Positions 1-13,190 of a stretch of 64,000 nt of DNA are shown one piece after another. This DNA comes from Cerrena zonata. Lineage: Eukaryota > Basidiomycota > Agaricomycetes > Polyporales > Cerrenaceae. Every line of letters starts with the position of its first letter. Within the stretch, counting starts at the first letter, position 1. A program made the position numbers and the translations under genes. The DNA is taken from NCBI GenBank assembly GCA_038087015.1, contig JASBNA010000001.1, positions 372,001 through 436,000 on the forward strand, in the 5' to 3' direction. A model generated the notes under the pieces. That model had not been told where the DNA came from. It searched no databases and worked only from the letters and a program-made list of their open reading frames with translations.

Positions 1-1722
1 AACACGCTGGCACCCATTTCACGTCTCCCCGTGGAGCTATTCTCAATAATCTTGATGTTGTGCAGACGGTTGAAATCAGGACCTTACGCTCGGACAACTC
101 AAACGGATATTGGCCGCATCGCAGTAATAAATGTCTCTCATACTTGCCATATGTGGCGGACTCTCGCCCTCTCTTACCCACAGGTGTGGGCCGACATGGT
201 CGATTTCCGTGGTCCCTCATACTTCATGGCGTGTATAAAACGTTCTCAAAAGGTGCCCATCGCTGTCAGGTTTAATACACGACCTGCATTATACTATCCG
301 CTCTTTCCAGTATCTGCTGTTAAACAAGGTTTACGGGCCATCCGGAGGGAATTCTGCAGAATTTCTAAGCTTAGCATCTCGTGCCAACCGGATCTAGCTC
401 ATCAGGTTTTTCATTTGGACCAGCAACCGAAACACAAACTTCCTCTACTGACCAACTTGGAGATAAATCTTCGGTCTCTGAACCGAACTTGGCCCCCCAA
501 ATTCCCCTTCACACAATGGCTGCTAGCGCACGATATTCCACATCTCAAATACTTGACTGTAGACGACTCGAGCTTCCGATGGTGGCAGTGTCGGAATTTT
601 GCTCCAGGGCTAACACACTTGAGCATCAATATGTTTGGAGGGATCGGCACACACCAACACTGTACCTGGGGCGAGGTTTTGGAGTGCATCGGACAGCTCC
701 ACGCGCTGGAGGTCCTTGAGCTGCATGGGGCGCTCCCCCGGGTGACCACAGAGGAGCAAGACATACCAGGATCGAAAATGATCGCATTGCCTCATTTAGA
801 ACTCCTGAGCATAACCGCCTCCATCAGCAGCGCCGTTTACCTCTCATGCCATCTTCACCTGCCGTCCACGACTGCCATACATATATCGGGAACCATAGAC
901 AACGAGGGGGAGGAATCCGAAGAAGTTTGTTCGGGTTTGGTTCCCTTCATAAGGGGCGAAACTGCGTTACAATCAAACAGCCCTATGGTATCATTCGGCA
1001 TCACACAGGATCGCATGGGATTAGGATTTGCCAACATCTCCTTCTTCTGTAGCAGAGAATATTCCCCTTTTCTCTATAGTCTCATAACACACGACTGGCA
1101 CCTCAAACTCGAGTTCTGGTCGATGGATCAAGACCTTTTACCGATCTCGGATGTCTTTGACAGTATCCACGATTCTCTCAATTCTATTCAGGTTTTGTGG
1201 TTGGAAGAAATTGACTTCCTGGACATGGAATCCTTCCTGGCTATGTTCGGGGCTGCAAGTGGCCTTAACTGTCTGGGATTGTCCAACACAAATGCATTGA
1301 TGCTTCCAGAGCTTCTCTTATCGACACCCGAAGGGGACTCGGATGAAGAGGATGCGGCAGGCCCCGAAACAAAACGAAAATTCATCTTTCCTGAACTGAA
1401 TGACCTCACTATTTCGGATTTTATATTCAAAGGATCGAGGTTAGGCGGTCTCGAAGAAGACACGTTCTTTGAAGAATTGGTGGAAATGATCAAGACGCGC
1501 AAGGAACACGGAATCGGTCCCTACACGATTTACTTCCAAGAATGCCCCAACTTCTCTGAGAAGGATAACGTTGTGAGGGAGCGACTTGCGTCTCTGGTGT
1601 CCATCCTCGATACCTCCAATCCAAGGCCTCCGGGGTCGGATATGGATATGGCAGATGAAATGGGGACCTATGATGAGGAAGACTTCTTAACGAATCACTA
1701 TCCGGGTGCCTTTGATATCTAG
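1..1722 (+). CDS. F-box/LRR-type protein, 5' truncated
   Basis: The reading frame is open from base 1 and begins inside an F-box: the residues ISRLPVELFSIIL are the canonical first half of an F-box helix, followed by a conserved VSHTCHMWRTLALSYPQVWADM segment. F-box proteins are substrate receptors of SCF ubiquitin ligases. The rest (about 500 residues) is leucine-rich without a crisp repeat consensus, as usual for the large mushroom F-box family. It ends in an acidic tail (SDEEDAAGPE near residue 440 and a DMADEM stretch at the end). The start codon lies left of the window; the GTG at 31 is internal. No intron is needed. It runs convergent to RRP8. Substrate unknown. Confidence 0.85.
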   Translation, partial: NTLAPISRLPVELFSIILMLCRRLKSGPYARTTQTDIGRIAVINVSHTCHMWRTLALSYPQVWADMVDFRGPSYFMACIKRSQKVPIAVRFNTRPALYYPLFPVSAVKQGLRAIRREFCRISKLSISCQPDLAHQVFHLDQQPKHKLPLLTNLEINLRSLNRTWPPKFPFTQWLLAHDIPHLKYLTVDDSSFRWWQCRNFAPGLTHLSINMFGGIGTHQHCTWGEVLECIGQLHALEVLELHGALPRVTTEEQDIPGSKMIALPHLELLSITASISSAVYLSCHLHLPSTTAIHISGTIDNEGEESEEVCSGLVPFIRGETALQSNSPMVSFGITQDRMGLGFANISFFCSREYSPFLYSLITHDWHLKLEFWSMDQDLLPISDVFDSIHDSLNSIQVLWLEEIDFLDMESFLAMFGAASGLNCLGLSNTNALMLPELLLSTPEGDSDEEDAAGPETKRKFIFPELNDLTISDFIFKGSRLGGLEEDTFFEELVEMIKTRKEHGIGPYTIYFQECPNFSEKDNVVRERLASLVSILDTSNPRPPGSDMDMADEMGTYDEEDFLTNHYPGAFDI

Positions 1723-2326
1723 CCTCTAAGTCAGTCGACATTTTATTTATCCTCAAACCAACCCAGTTAATCTTCTGACTTTCAAACGTAGACACATTTG
1801 TTCCATCTTTCGCAACCCCGTAACACAAAATCATACTCCAAACTCATTTCCATCTAACCTAAATATGTTGGTTTTCTAATGCTCGGTCTCTTGGAAAGAA
1901 TCGCATTTTTGCAATACCAAGAATTCAAGCTTTCGAAGGTTTAAATATTTTAAGTCCATATCAATAGGGCTAATATCGCTCTAAGGAAGACTTTCGTACA
2001 CGTATTACGGATGTTTGCCCCCAAAGGTTCATAGGATCTATGATAGAGACATTGTGACAAAACAGATTGGAATACAAAGAGGACCGGGGTAGGCTGTTGA
2101 AATCAATGTCGAAGGTGACGGGCACTTTGGTCTCGCACTGCCATCCCATAACTATTAACCCTACAAAGATCACAATATTGGAGAGTGGGGAAAACGGGCC
2201 TTTGGTTCTATGTCGTTCCAGTGACTCCCAACCGCGTTTTCGACTACTTTCACACCGGGCAACCTCAGGGTCCATTCGCGTGTATATCCAGATTAAGTAA
2301 ACAGTTCGTACGACAACATCCTCCAT
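1723..2326. other. Convergent intergenic region
   Basis: About 600 AT-rich bases between the 3' ends of the F-box gene and RRP8. Short frames occur on both strands but none resembles a protein. It presumably holds both 3' UTRs. Confidence 0.6.
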
Positions 2327-3728
2327 TCAACGCCGTTTATATTCACATGGTTTTAACAACCGACCCTGTTCCAAAATCGTGGACCACTCCTTCTCGGACT
2401 TTGGTTTTCTCTCCACTTTCACAAACTCGAAGAGTGTGAAGTGTGTATTACTGTCATCCTATAGGACAACTAATTAATACGAAGTCCGATGATTAGGTCG
2501 TAGACCTTACCTTCGATCGTAATTTAAATCCTATCGAGACAACAAGGGATACAAAAGCATCTATATTAGTAAATCGACTAGCGACCTCCGCAATTTTTAG
2601 TTCACCACTGTAGAGGTGAGTCAGCAACATCGCCAAGCGGGAAATTTTGATCATATTTACCCTTCTCTCAAAATTCGCCAAGCTTCACGGATACATATTG
2701 GCCAATTTGTACCCATTAAACTCAACGCACATACAACGACATCGACGATATGACCATTGTCTTCTGAGTCTTCTTCAGTCCCCGGTAGGGGGATTTTCGC
2801 ACAAGTATCGGCTTCGATGACCAAGTTCCCGTCGGAGACTAGGTCAAACGATAGTACGTTCAAGCCTTTGGGAACAAGTGCGCGTGCAAGGGCCGCATCT
2901 CCGCAACCCAAGTCAGCGACGATAGTTCTTGCAGGATATTTTGACAGGACGGAAATGTAATGACCAACGGGGTTACTCGGCCAAGATTGGACCTGATGTC
3001 TAAATCCAGTATGGTACTGTGTGAACGAGCGAGAGAAATTAATTGCGGGTACCCATACTAGAGTAGAAGGAGAAATACTTACCTCCGAGAACACGTTTGG
3101 ATCATCGCGCATCATTTCATGCGCATGCTGACTGTCAGACTTATACAGCATCTCGTTTATCCATCTGGGGTTTCGTCAACATTATTCGAAATATGAGATG
3201 GTAGAAAGCATACCTGAAACGAGCACCTTCTAGGCTGTTCTTCATTTTCGATTGCAGGGAAGTTAGGTTGCTTTGCGTCTCTACGCCGACATCTGTATTC
3301 GCCTGCGCCTTTGCTTTGGACGGCGTTTCTGAATCCTTGCGTTTATCTTTAGGTTTCGATTGCTTCCCTTTGCTTTTGGACGAGGGCGAAGGAAGGGGTG
3401 GAGCAGGTTCTGAAGCATCTGCAGACTGCTCCTGTACAGGTTTCCTCGGGCCCTTGCCTTTCTGTTTTGAAGTTTGCGGCTCCCTCTTCGGAACGACACC
3501 CTTAGGTTCTTGTCCCTTTGCTCTCGTCCTCTGTTTCTTCTTGGGAGTGTCTGCAACACCATCTCCAGAGCCGAACTTAGCGATAAGTTGCTCAACATTA
3601 ACGGCTGCACTAGATATTTTGTCGGCATCAGCTTTGTCTCCGGAAGGGCGTTTCCGTTTGTTGGAACCTGCAGAAACCATGGGAGCCGCGGATGGTACAC
3701 TCCATCCTGGAACCTGGAACAACGCCAT
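2327..3728 (-). CDS. RRP8: Rrp8-like 25S rRNA (adenine-N1) methyltransferase
   Basis: Rrp8 is a nucleolar SAM-dependent methyltransferase that makes an m1A in the large rRNA. I resolve five exons: 3728-3214, 3164-3083, 3016-2661, 2607-2511 and 2458-2327, with GT-AG introns of 49-66 bp. Together they give 393 residues. The first third is a basic Lys/Ser/Pro-rich nucleolar-type extension. The catalytic domain starts with ARFRWINEMLYKS. It has the SAM-binding motif I VADLGCGDAALA, the acidic motif LSFDLVS, VDVVVCALSLMGTNW, and the family C-terminus ELKIAEVASRF ... THFTLFEFVKVERK. The last exon uses acceptor TATAG at 2459-2463, because the nearer CAG would read a stop at once. The start is the ATG of MALFQVPG. 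Intact. Confidence 0.92.
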
Positions 3729-4282
3729 GTTTACCGAGGAGATAGAGAATATGTCAGAGTTTCCTGTAGTGTGGCCAGACGATGCTGTATGGAGAATGCG
3801 GGTCTCGCTGTGAATTCCGAGAAAAATGGAGTAAAGCTTCAGAATTCCAAGTCGAAGCAACTCAGATTCGATCACACGCGATCGAATGTAGGATGATCAG
3901 GCGCCCATGAACTCTGACAGAAAAAATCTCATGCTCAGGCAAGAGTGAGAGAGAGAAACGACAACACGATTCCCAATTGTTTTTTTTTCGAATTTGAAGT
4001 AGCAATAAACAAAACAAACAAGCAAACAAGATGCTAACTAATCTACAGTAGGGCAAGTAAGCATGTGTGGGGGTTAGGGGGGTTAGTTAATGATACAGCA
4101 TGTACGACAAGAGCTAGAAGTAGTGAGATTAATTCTGTTAATGGGGGTTGTACCAAAACAAATTGTTCCAAGAACGTAACGAAACGAAGTAGCAGAAGTG
4201 TATCCGTATCCGCAGCAGATCTCTCCAGAGCCCTCGACTTGGGGATGGAAAGATAACGATAACAAGGTGGGGGTGGGGGACA
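3729..4282. promoter_or_regulatory. RRP8 upstream region and JmjC 3' flank
   Basis: 554 bases between the RRP8 start and the JmjC stop, both on the minus strand. It has a T8 run near 3980 and A-rich stretches. No gene and no recognisable motif. Confidence 0.5.
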
Positions 4283-7200
4283 TTAGTCATCCGATTGTCC
4301 TTGTTGTTCCTTTTCTTGACGAACGCAAGATAACCAAGAGAACCACATCATACTCCTCAACTGCAAAACGTCCTCCTTCCAAGCCATTGACTGATTTTGC
4401 TCTCTGAATTCTCTCGTCAGCGTCTCGCAGCGGCCGATGTTCTCCGGGCTGACGAAGTCGCAAGCCACTTTGATGGAATCTGACAGGTTGCATACCTTGA
4501 GAAGACGAATAGAGGTCACATTAGCAACTTTAGACTCTCCCCCGGGCAACATGAATAATCCAATACAAGATGGGTAAAAAAGCGTACCTGATGGGCACAC
4601 CCAGCAGGGATGAACACCGCCTCTCCGGGCTTCTGGTAGATTCGGAAACTCTTTACCCCATAATCGTTGTATAGTTCCCGACGAAGGTCGGAATCCATAT
4701 AGAACTGCTGGGAATGAATGGGGTCATGTTGGTATTGACCTTTGAACTTCTTTCTCAGGAATCGTCTGAGTTTCTGAGCGTCTTCTGCCCTGAATAAATC
4801 CCATGCGGCACAGCCCGGTTGGCCTGTAGGAGTTTGAGAGGAATAGAGCATGATGTTGATAGCGTCCGCCATGTCCATGTGGAGCCGTGTAGTCCCCTTG
4901 CTGCCTTGAGACTCGTACGAGGCCATCGCGTTATACATCTTCGGCCCTAAAGCTAACCATGACTTGAGTGTCTTTCAGTTAGACAAGGAACATACCTAGA
5001 TCGGGTGCAACTGTATTACTGGGAAAGTGCGAAGCAATGTTGAGCACCCCGTCGCGTCTGACGTAGTTGGGTACTGGAACGGCCCTATTGAAATCATCAT
5101 AGAGTTCGGGGAACGCCGTCTTGAAGTCCGTTGACGGCGGCCAATCCTATCGCCATATCGACATGTAAGTATACATCTTGACAATTGAGCATTAAAAGTA
5201 TACCTTAAGTTTCCAACAATCCCTTCGACCTTCGTAATCTCCAAACCACGAGAAGAATTCACCAACAGTAACTCGCTTGTTCTGATCCGATTGACATTCA
5301 AGAATCAAGCAATTCTGGTTACCATATTTCGTCCTGAAGTACTCAGGTGTCCATTGAAGTTGGAATTTGTGAAGGAGTCCAGTAACGACCAGAGGTTCAC
5401 CTTTGATCCAGACTTTACGGAAAACGTCATCTGTGAGGATTGAATCTTCGAAGACCTGAACGGGATGTGTAGGAACAGGAGCGTCGTAGGGTAAAGGATT
5501 CGATGGGGCTGTGGAAGCTGTTGGAGATGCAGACGATGAACTGCCGTTTTGTTCAGTGGGTTCATTCGGAACCTCTGGGCTTTGTCCAAGAGTTATGTCT
5601 ATATCCTTGGCGATTATCGGCGGTCCGATAGCATCAGGGTCACCTTTAGCAAGCAACGCCTCCATTTCGGCAATGGCCTGTGACAGCTCGTCTTTGCTGA
5701 ACCTCGACATCGGTGAAAAATCTCTCGCCCGATGCTCACTCCGCCGAGTGCATGACAAGAAGAAGGGATTGATATGCGCGTGTTTCTCCCTCTTCGCTTG
5801 GAGAGCAACGATCTCCGCGTCGTTCGCGCCCACGCGGTCCGTCGTGAGTTCTTCAACCTGTTCGAAACATTCCGCGCATGCTTCTCGGCCGCAGTTGCGA
5901 CACATCCAGGTGCATGAGAATATAGAGGTCATGCACGTATCTAGTGGAGCACGAGAATAAAAGGCAGCACGAAAAAAGGACAATTGTAGAATTAGCCGAA
6001 TGATGAATGCCGCGAAGGTTTGAAATGAAAAAGGAAGATTCACTAACCACACGTGGCTCTGACTTCGCTTTCTCGAGGTCGACGGATGACTTCTGGTCTC
6101 TTTAGATGTTCACGTTCTGCACGTAGAATCGGTAGCAGGGCCTTAGCGACAGTACGCTATGGGAACGCATATAGTTTAGTGTAGATCAAGCTAGGATGAT
6201 GTAATGGTATGCGTACCTTGACGCGTAGCATATGCGATTCGTGCAACGGGATGTTCCATTGCAGTGGGAAGCTCATCGAAGGACCGTCAGGCTTCTGAGA
6301 CTCGACGAAGCTAATACCAAGAATATTCCGATTTTCATCCTTGAGGAAGAACCTGATACCTTGGAATCGGCAAGTGTCACCAGCCCATCTCCGTGTACAC
6401 GATACGCATCTGGGAAACTCCTCCGAACGATACCGATTGGACATACACCTGGCAAATTGTAATTCAGGATGAAGTTTGGGCATCCCTTCTCCAGCGGAAA
6501 CGCCTAAAAGAAGGCGTTAAAAATAGCTCCAATGATATCGATAGGGAATGAGCTGACCTTCAGATGCCGCGTCAGTGGCGTTTTCCCCTGCTGCAGGCTT
6601 GAAAGAAACCATAGAGCCAAGAGCTATCACAAGTCAGCTTGATAAGCATCATAAATAGTAAATGCAATAGTATAGAACATCACTGCACCATTTTGTGCAG
6701 CGATTTGAGCCGCCTCATTACGTTTCTTCGCATTGTACCCCCGCCGTGATGCTGCCGTCGAAGGGAAAAATAAGAAGAGTTTAGAAGATCCATTACATCA
6801 ATGAGAAACCTTACTAGGCGTTTCCCCATTTGTCTTTTTCGCTCGAGGTTTTTTCTTTGGTACAGGCTCCTCTTCTGGAGACGACTCCAATGGCCGCTTT
6901 GGGGCAGGCACAGGAGCGATCGGCTGAAGCGCTACATAAGCAATAGTGGGAGGACCATAGTAAGCATGAGGAGGAGCAAGTTGACCACCACGCTGCTGTG
7001 CTTGTGCCATTGCGGGGTGTGGAGGTAAAGGACCACGCGCTGCAATTCGGAAAAAGAAGCACTTTTAGCGAGTTGGCAAACTGATTAGAAATAGGTTTGA
7101 GCCACACAATTCGGATTTGCCATCAAGACTGGAACATAACCCGGCGGGAATCCTTGCGGGGGGTATTCTGGATGTTCATATTGCGGAGAATAGCCTAACG

Positions 7201-7870
7201 AAGCTGTGTAAATCAAACCCTGCGGAAGTAGGGGAATGAAGCGACACGAACTCTTGGACGCGTCGTTAGAAGAGCCTGGCATGGTGTAGGCGTTGAATGA
7301 CCATGTGCCACTCATCGAGGCGGAGCTCGACTCACCACCATTTCGTTGTTCAGAAGAATACGATGGCGGAACAACATTATGTCCATTATACTGGACGGGA
7401 GGAGGATCCTGTGGAGGAGACCAAGTCGGCTGCACATTCAAATTAGGATATTCAGTGGGCTGTTCAGGCTGAGATTCCCCTTGCCTGAGCTGCCTAGGAT
7501 AAGGCTGCTCAGGATAAGACGGGTGAGAATGAACAGATGAAGGACCAGCAGGCTGGTATCTGCAGGAAGCGGAGGAATCGAGCTCATGGTGTCTTGGAGA
7601 TACGCGTTCTTCGGCACCCTGATCCCAACTTGCGGCAGAAAGCCTGAAGGAGCCTGGCTGCTGCATGGAGGGTGGATATGAAGGTGGGGCAGAGACATGC
7701 TGCTGATGATTTGGGGGCAAATAAGCGACATTTGGAGGAGGCATATTTGGGAGTTGATTCGGGGGGTAGACGGAACGGGGATCGAGAGGAGCAGCCTGCT
7801 GAGAAGCGACGGGATTGAGGAGCTGGTCGATCGAGGTGCGTTTGTTGTGTGCTTGGTCGTGGAGGTTCAT
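4283..7870 (-). CDS. KDM3/JMJD1-type JmjC domain protein (putative histone demethylase)
   Basis: A multi-exon gene of roughly 950-1000 codons. The N-terminal third (from MNLHDQAHNK at 7870) is Pro/Tyr/Gln-rich and disordered, followed by a basic patch (PVPKKKPRAKK), a possible nuclear signal. A Cys-rich zinc finger follows (FPRCVSC near 6410, then RATCDTCMTSIFSC, MCRNCGREACAEC at 5890-5940, and LSCTRRSEH), laid out like the JMJD1 finger. The C-terminus is a JmjC fold with VTGLLHKFQLQWTPEYF, LGPKMYNAMASYE, the Fe(II) ligands in RLHMDMADAIN (HxD) and the third ligand in AGCAHQV, then VACDFVSPENI. Clear exon edges include 6048-6156, 5204-5940, 4996-5146, 4588-4946 and 4283-4495. KDM3 enzymes remove H3K9 methyl groups; the substrate here is inferred. 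Confidence 0.88.
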
Positions 7871-9020
7871 GGTGAACAGCGAGAGTGCGCACGGGAGATG
7901 AAAGCGGAGGAAAAAGAGGGAGGAAGGATGATCGCGGTGGAATAGGGAGAGAGAGAGAAGGACGCGAGGCAGCGCGGTGAGCCGTGTGCGAGAATGAGTA
8001 CCAAGTCCGCATTCATCCACGCTCATCCTCCTCAATCTCAGTCGCTTTTTCGACTCCGCCCACAAGCGCAGAACTCCATCAGCACGTGGCAGTGTCCTAA
8101 TGAACTATGTTTGTAGCCGACGCCCGTAATTGCTCAGCTCTTGCCTCTTCCTCGCCCCCATGCACGCTCAGACACGCTCGTGGGGGCAGCACCGTTAACA
8201 CACCATCGCGGCAGAAGGCTCCATATCTGACAGAGGCACAAACGTTAATAGAATATGCTCTCGCACTATCCTTTCACTCAAGCGCAACTTGAAGGGACAC
8301 AAAGGCGGTGCCATATCAGGCCTCTCGTAGTAACTCCGATCGAACTCAGCTTTCCGCCGTCCCGGTCTCGCTAGCCTCCCGCGAAAGGATCCGCGACGCT
8401 CTCTAACCGTCTTTTCCTCCCAGGCCTGTCCCCTCTGTCATGGATCGCTGATCGATAGGAACCATCCAGGAATTCAATTCCACCACTCTCGCCCTCCTCC
8501 ACACCTCCGCAAAACTAGCGTAATAATATATATCAATCGTGTATGTGATATGCCGGCGATCTACCAAAGCACTACTACTATGACTACAGTTGAGACAAGG
8601 AGAGATAAGAGACATCGGATGGTGGGAAAAAGAAGGTGCATGCAATGAGATGAGATATGAGCAACTCGGAGAAAACAAAGAGAAGGAAAGGTATTGCCAA
8701 ATGAAAAGAAGAAAGAATCGATACACTTTTGTCGGACGTGAATATAAAAGTATATGTAACTATATGTGTGGTGTGGTGTGTGTGTGACTGTCAGTAATAT
8801 CATCGTAATAAAACCCCCAAAGACCCAAAAGTGAAATCGTCCATTCAAGCCTAAGCCCCGAAAACCAGGAAAGAGGTAAAAGGAGAAGGAGGTGTAAAGT
8901 AACCCAGTAAAGCACCCAGAATCAAAACAGTTTCCCAATCAACCCGGCGACCCTAGGAAACAAGGGTATGACGAGCGGGAGAGCCAGCCAAGCTAGCATC
9001 CCAAGAGTCGCCCCAAACCG
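7871..9020. other. JmjC upstream region and SSK1 3' flank
   Basis: 1150 bases between two minus-strand genes. It holds the JmjC promoter side and a pyrimidine-biased stretch at 8400-8900 likely to be SSK1 3' UTR. A short GT-rich run lies at 8763-8787. No supportable gene. Confidence 0.5.
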
Positions 9021-12000
9021 TCATTGAGGTTCCGGAGGGGGTCGCCCAGGGTTATCAGCAGAAGAAACAGGACCAGACGACGACCCCTCTGTTGGAGGTC
9101 CGTCGTCAATGGTCGCCGGAGGTTGAACCGGCCCAGATCGCTCAGCGAGCTTGTCCACCCGATCGTCTGCATTTTTAGATTTAGCCGAGTCTTTGCAAAC
9201 TGGCGTACACGAGAGTCTATAACTCTACATACCATGTAGACCGTGTATTGGCGCTGTATCGGGGATTTCTGGCTGTGCGACGGGGGTTTTTGCAACAGGA
9301 TCGACGCCTAGTATATTACTCAAACGTCAGAGGTTGATTCCCGTCGATATAGCCTCCATACTTACCATGTCGATCACCAGCACCATTAGAACTTAAAGAC
9401 GCCCTTGGAGTGTCATCGGATAGCGGCGTGTCTGGGGAAGCAAGCCTTTCCGCAGCAGCTAGGCCTCTAGCAGCAATCTTCGAAGCGTCAGCACTTGCAG
9501 TTTTCCTACTGACAGACGAGGATCGACTACGACCACCAGTTGGCGTCATTCTCCCCTCAGGAACATGAAGCCGACGAGCAACATTCTGAGCTTGTTGAGC
9601 CTGACCATGCGAGAAACTCTTCACGACCTCCGGTCGAATATCCGCATACATCTGTAAAGCCTTGATAGAACCCCACTCGATGATCTTACTATTCAACCAT
9701 TGAAGTGAGACCGGTTTCGTCAAGAAATCATTGCATCCCGCGGCGAGTGCAGCCACACGATCAGCTTGCAGCGAAGAAGCCGTCAGAGCGACGATGATCA
9801 CAGATGATCTGTACGGCGTCGTGTTTGCACGTGAATCGCTGGTCGACGCCTCGGACGGTGTTTGCTGACCCTCTGATTGTGGAGTGGAAGGGAACGTAAC
9901 GGTGCCGTACATTTTTTCTAGCCTGCGGATTTCTTTCGTGGCAGTAATACCATCCATGACGGGCATCTGAATATCCATCTACGAAGGCAAAAATGAGATA
10001 AGAATGTCGCGAGGGAAATCACAAGCATAGGGTAGAAAGTATAGGGATGGGAAGGATTGAATGGACTACTCACGAGAATCAGATGGAAAGCACCAGACCT
10101 CCACTTCTGAACAGCCTCTTCTCCATTCTTCGCAACATCGTATTTGATTTTCTTCTTCTTCATAAAAGTAGACAGAATTGTCTGGTTGATAGGGTTGTCT
10201 ATATGGTCCGAAATTAAAAACGAATTGTCGCGTAAATTAAGGGTCACACATACCATCAACAATCAGCACGCTAATCGGTGGGACGATGGTGGTACCGCCA
10301 GCTGTAGTTGATTTTGTCTTCTTCGCCAGATCAGGAGCACGAGGTCCTGGTTTTTGTGATCCCCCCTCTCAACGACGTTCCACCCGGAGTAGCAGGAGAG
10401 TGTGGAGCCTGAGAAGGTGACAACGGAGGACTCGGATGACCAGGTCGTTTCGCAGATCGCAAAACACTAGGACTAGGGTAGGGCTTCAGGGAGGAGGAAT
10501 AACTTGTTCGCTACTAGCAGGAGGCAACTCTTCACTGACAGTGGGACCATCTTGACCTTTAGTGTTGAGGTCGACGTGGTCTCACTATCTGATGCAGCGA
10601 CAGAGGGTCGAGGACCGGGTCGGGACATCTCCGAGAAACTCTGAGCAAAAGAATTACTTCCCTCACTTCGAACGGAACCACCCCGCACACGAGAATGAGA
10701 CTCCTTCGGATATTCACGTTCCATTCTCGGTGTCTGAGCAGAATGTCCAGGCAATGAAGCCATCGATGGTGACCTTCCCTTCGCACTCGGCTGGAAGAAA
10801 ATACCTGCAGGCTGACCATCTGGACTCTGAATAACCAACCCAGTTGACGGCGACGTTCCTAGTCTTCCAACGGAATCCGAAAAGTACTCCATCCCATCTG
10901 AACCGGCCAACGGCGACGAAGGCGCATGTGGATATATGTCTCCGGGTTCCTTGGGTGATTTGGTAGATCGGTCAGAAGGTGTTCGGCCACTTCCTGTCGA
11001 CCTACCACCCGGGGACCTAGCAGGATTTGCAAAGTTGAATAGAGGTGAAATACCATGTAATCCAGGGCTAATAGGAGAAGTGGCGATCGGGATAAAGAAC
11101 GGGTCGACGACGGGTTTCGTAACCGCTGTGTGAAGTGCAGTAAGGAACCGTCGAGGGCCTGCGGGTTTAGGGATGACGATCACTTCTGGAATTCGGGGAC
11201 CTAAGCCTGTGAAATTCGCTAAAGACTGAATAGCATCTTTCACGAGTTTGTAATTGGCGAGACTAGTGAAGTGCACGATAACATATTGAGTTGGGGGAGA
11301 TGAATGGGAATTGGCAAAACCACCCATGAACCGAGCGACGGAAGGTGAGGATCGTGGTCGATGATTTGAGGCGAGAGAGGGACGTTTCCGACTGAGGTGA
11401 AGAGGGTATCCCAGTTCGGCCTTGATCTTGTCCAATCGATTCCTCAGGACGTTGACATCGTCATCAATCATGATGAATGTGAATGAAGCAGTCTGGGTCG
11501 AAGGTGCCTTAGGGCCAGGGGAAGAAGGAACGGTCGACTCCGGTGCACTTGAGGCGGGTGTAGGAGTTAGAGGGTCGACAGGCACTTCGAATCGTTCGCC
11601 CTCGGTATCATGTTCCGTAGAGACATGACTGACATCCATGCCCCATGCGGTGAGGTAACTCGATAAGTGATGAGCGAAGGAACCTCTAGAATTTGCATAA
11701 AGAGTCGCCTTCCTCCCACGTAGAGATTCAGCAAAGGTAGTGAGCTGTTCAAGACTTGGTTCATTAGCGATTCGATACTCGGGGTATCCAACCAAAGCAG
11801 CATCCTCTGGAGTTATCAGTGCCTGCGGATTCAGAACCGAAGGTTCGCCAGGTTCAAAGACTATAGCCAGTTCGCAAGAGCGCCCAATCAAGACCGGAAC
11901 TCGTGGCTTTGCTTCGATTTCCAAAGCTGCCCCAACGTGGCGGAGCAATCTTCGCAGGATTAAGCTACTAAACTGCGGTTCTGATCGTTGTGGAGCTCCA

Positions 12001-13190
12001 TCTGCAGCTTCTGTTAAACGATATCTGTGAGCAATGTGGAACAAGCAACGAAAGGATGTATCGAGGTTTGGAGATGGGGTGGAACGGATAGCTTCAGGGT
12101 CATCATCATCGCGGACGGACTCAATGAAGAGCCCTATTTCAACTGTATCACCGCGTTCACAGACGCTAATCACCTGGCGTATTATCTGGGAGAGAACATC
12201 AATGGGGGACAAACGGTACCTGTAGATTGGGGTACTTACGTGTGAGAGTGTATAGGAAATGCCACTTTCGTCCCCCTTCGCAGATACATGCTTCATGCCA
12301 ACGTCCCCATGGAACAGCACTAGATCGACTCCAGCCTGAGCAGCGACACCACTCAACACGTCCCCCACGCTTTGCAGCATTTCTGCAACATCGAAATCGT
12401 GATGGGACGCGTCTTTATTTAGAGCAGAGGCGGCCGCTGAACTTTGGTGATCGGAGCTAATTGTAGCCATATTCGCAGACATGTAATTTAGGTTCTTCAT
12501 AGACGTAAACATAGCAGACATCGAAGGCGTGGGTATTGATAGCGAGCAAGCAGAAAATTGTTCCTTGGCAGGATCGAGTATTTGTGGTGGCGACAGCTGA
12601 AGCAAAGTCTGAATAACCATCTGAACAGAGTCGGCCAGCTCTAATGATAATTCCTGGTAGCAGTCCAGCTCTGGCAGCACCTCAGATCCTGGAGATGCAC
12701 TCGAGTTGGAGGGAGTGGTCGTTCTTCGAGGATTCTGCAAGAAACCGAGTTGTGAAGGAAGTGGCATTGAAAAAGCTCGTGAAAGCCTGGGCACTGTTGG
12801 GGGTTGTTCGACCTGGTCCATTGGGTTGTTGTCCGAGTCCATGTTGTTAGTTGGAGTAACGAACTCAGCATCAGAGTCCTCTGGTCTGGAACTCCATCTG
12901 GTCCGAACGCCGTCGTGCTCTTCTTCAGAAATTTCGGTCTCACCCTCGGAGGAGCTAAGTGTCACGGGCCGCTCCTTAGCTTGAACGGGAAGATGCGCGT
13001 GTCCCACTGCAGACGAATCTGCAGGCCACTCGATAGCAAACTTGTTTGAGGAAGGTATTTCGACTACGATGGAGTCCTGGTGGTCATCTTCAGGACCACT
13101 TTGGCTAGCTATGACTGATGGGATTCGCACTGCAGCAGGCAGTCTATTCCCGGACATTGACCTGGGATCGTTGGTGGCTGCGGTGCCCAA
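9021..13190 (-). CDS. SSK1: SSK1/Mcs4-type response regulator (HOG stress pathway)
   Basis: Ssk1 is the phosphorelay output that activates the MAPKKK of the HOG/SAPK osmotic-stress pathway. The receiver domain is near the C-terminus and is split by introns: ISVLIVDDNPINQTIL (acidic pair), AVQKWRSGAFHLIL, then MDIQMPVMDG with the phospho-acceptor Asp, and FLTKPVSLQWLNS with the conserved Lys. Exons 9366-9978, 10074-10198 and 9233-9307 are clear; the last exon is 9021-9166 and ends PGRPPPEPQ. The long N-terminal part is Ser/Pro-rich with a conserved helical region (around VLSGVAAQAGVDLVLFHGD). Two further introns are likely inside it: 12186-12239 (GTAAGT...CCCAG) and 10511-10556. A frame break at the C6 run 10361-10366 needs one base fewer (or an 82-bp intron) to enter the receiver. 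The start may be 13190 or the ATG at 13157. Confidence 0.88.
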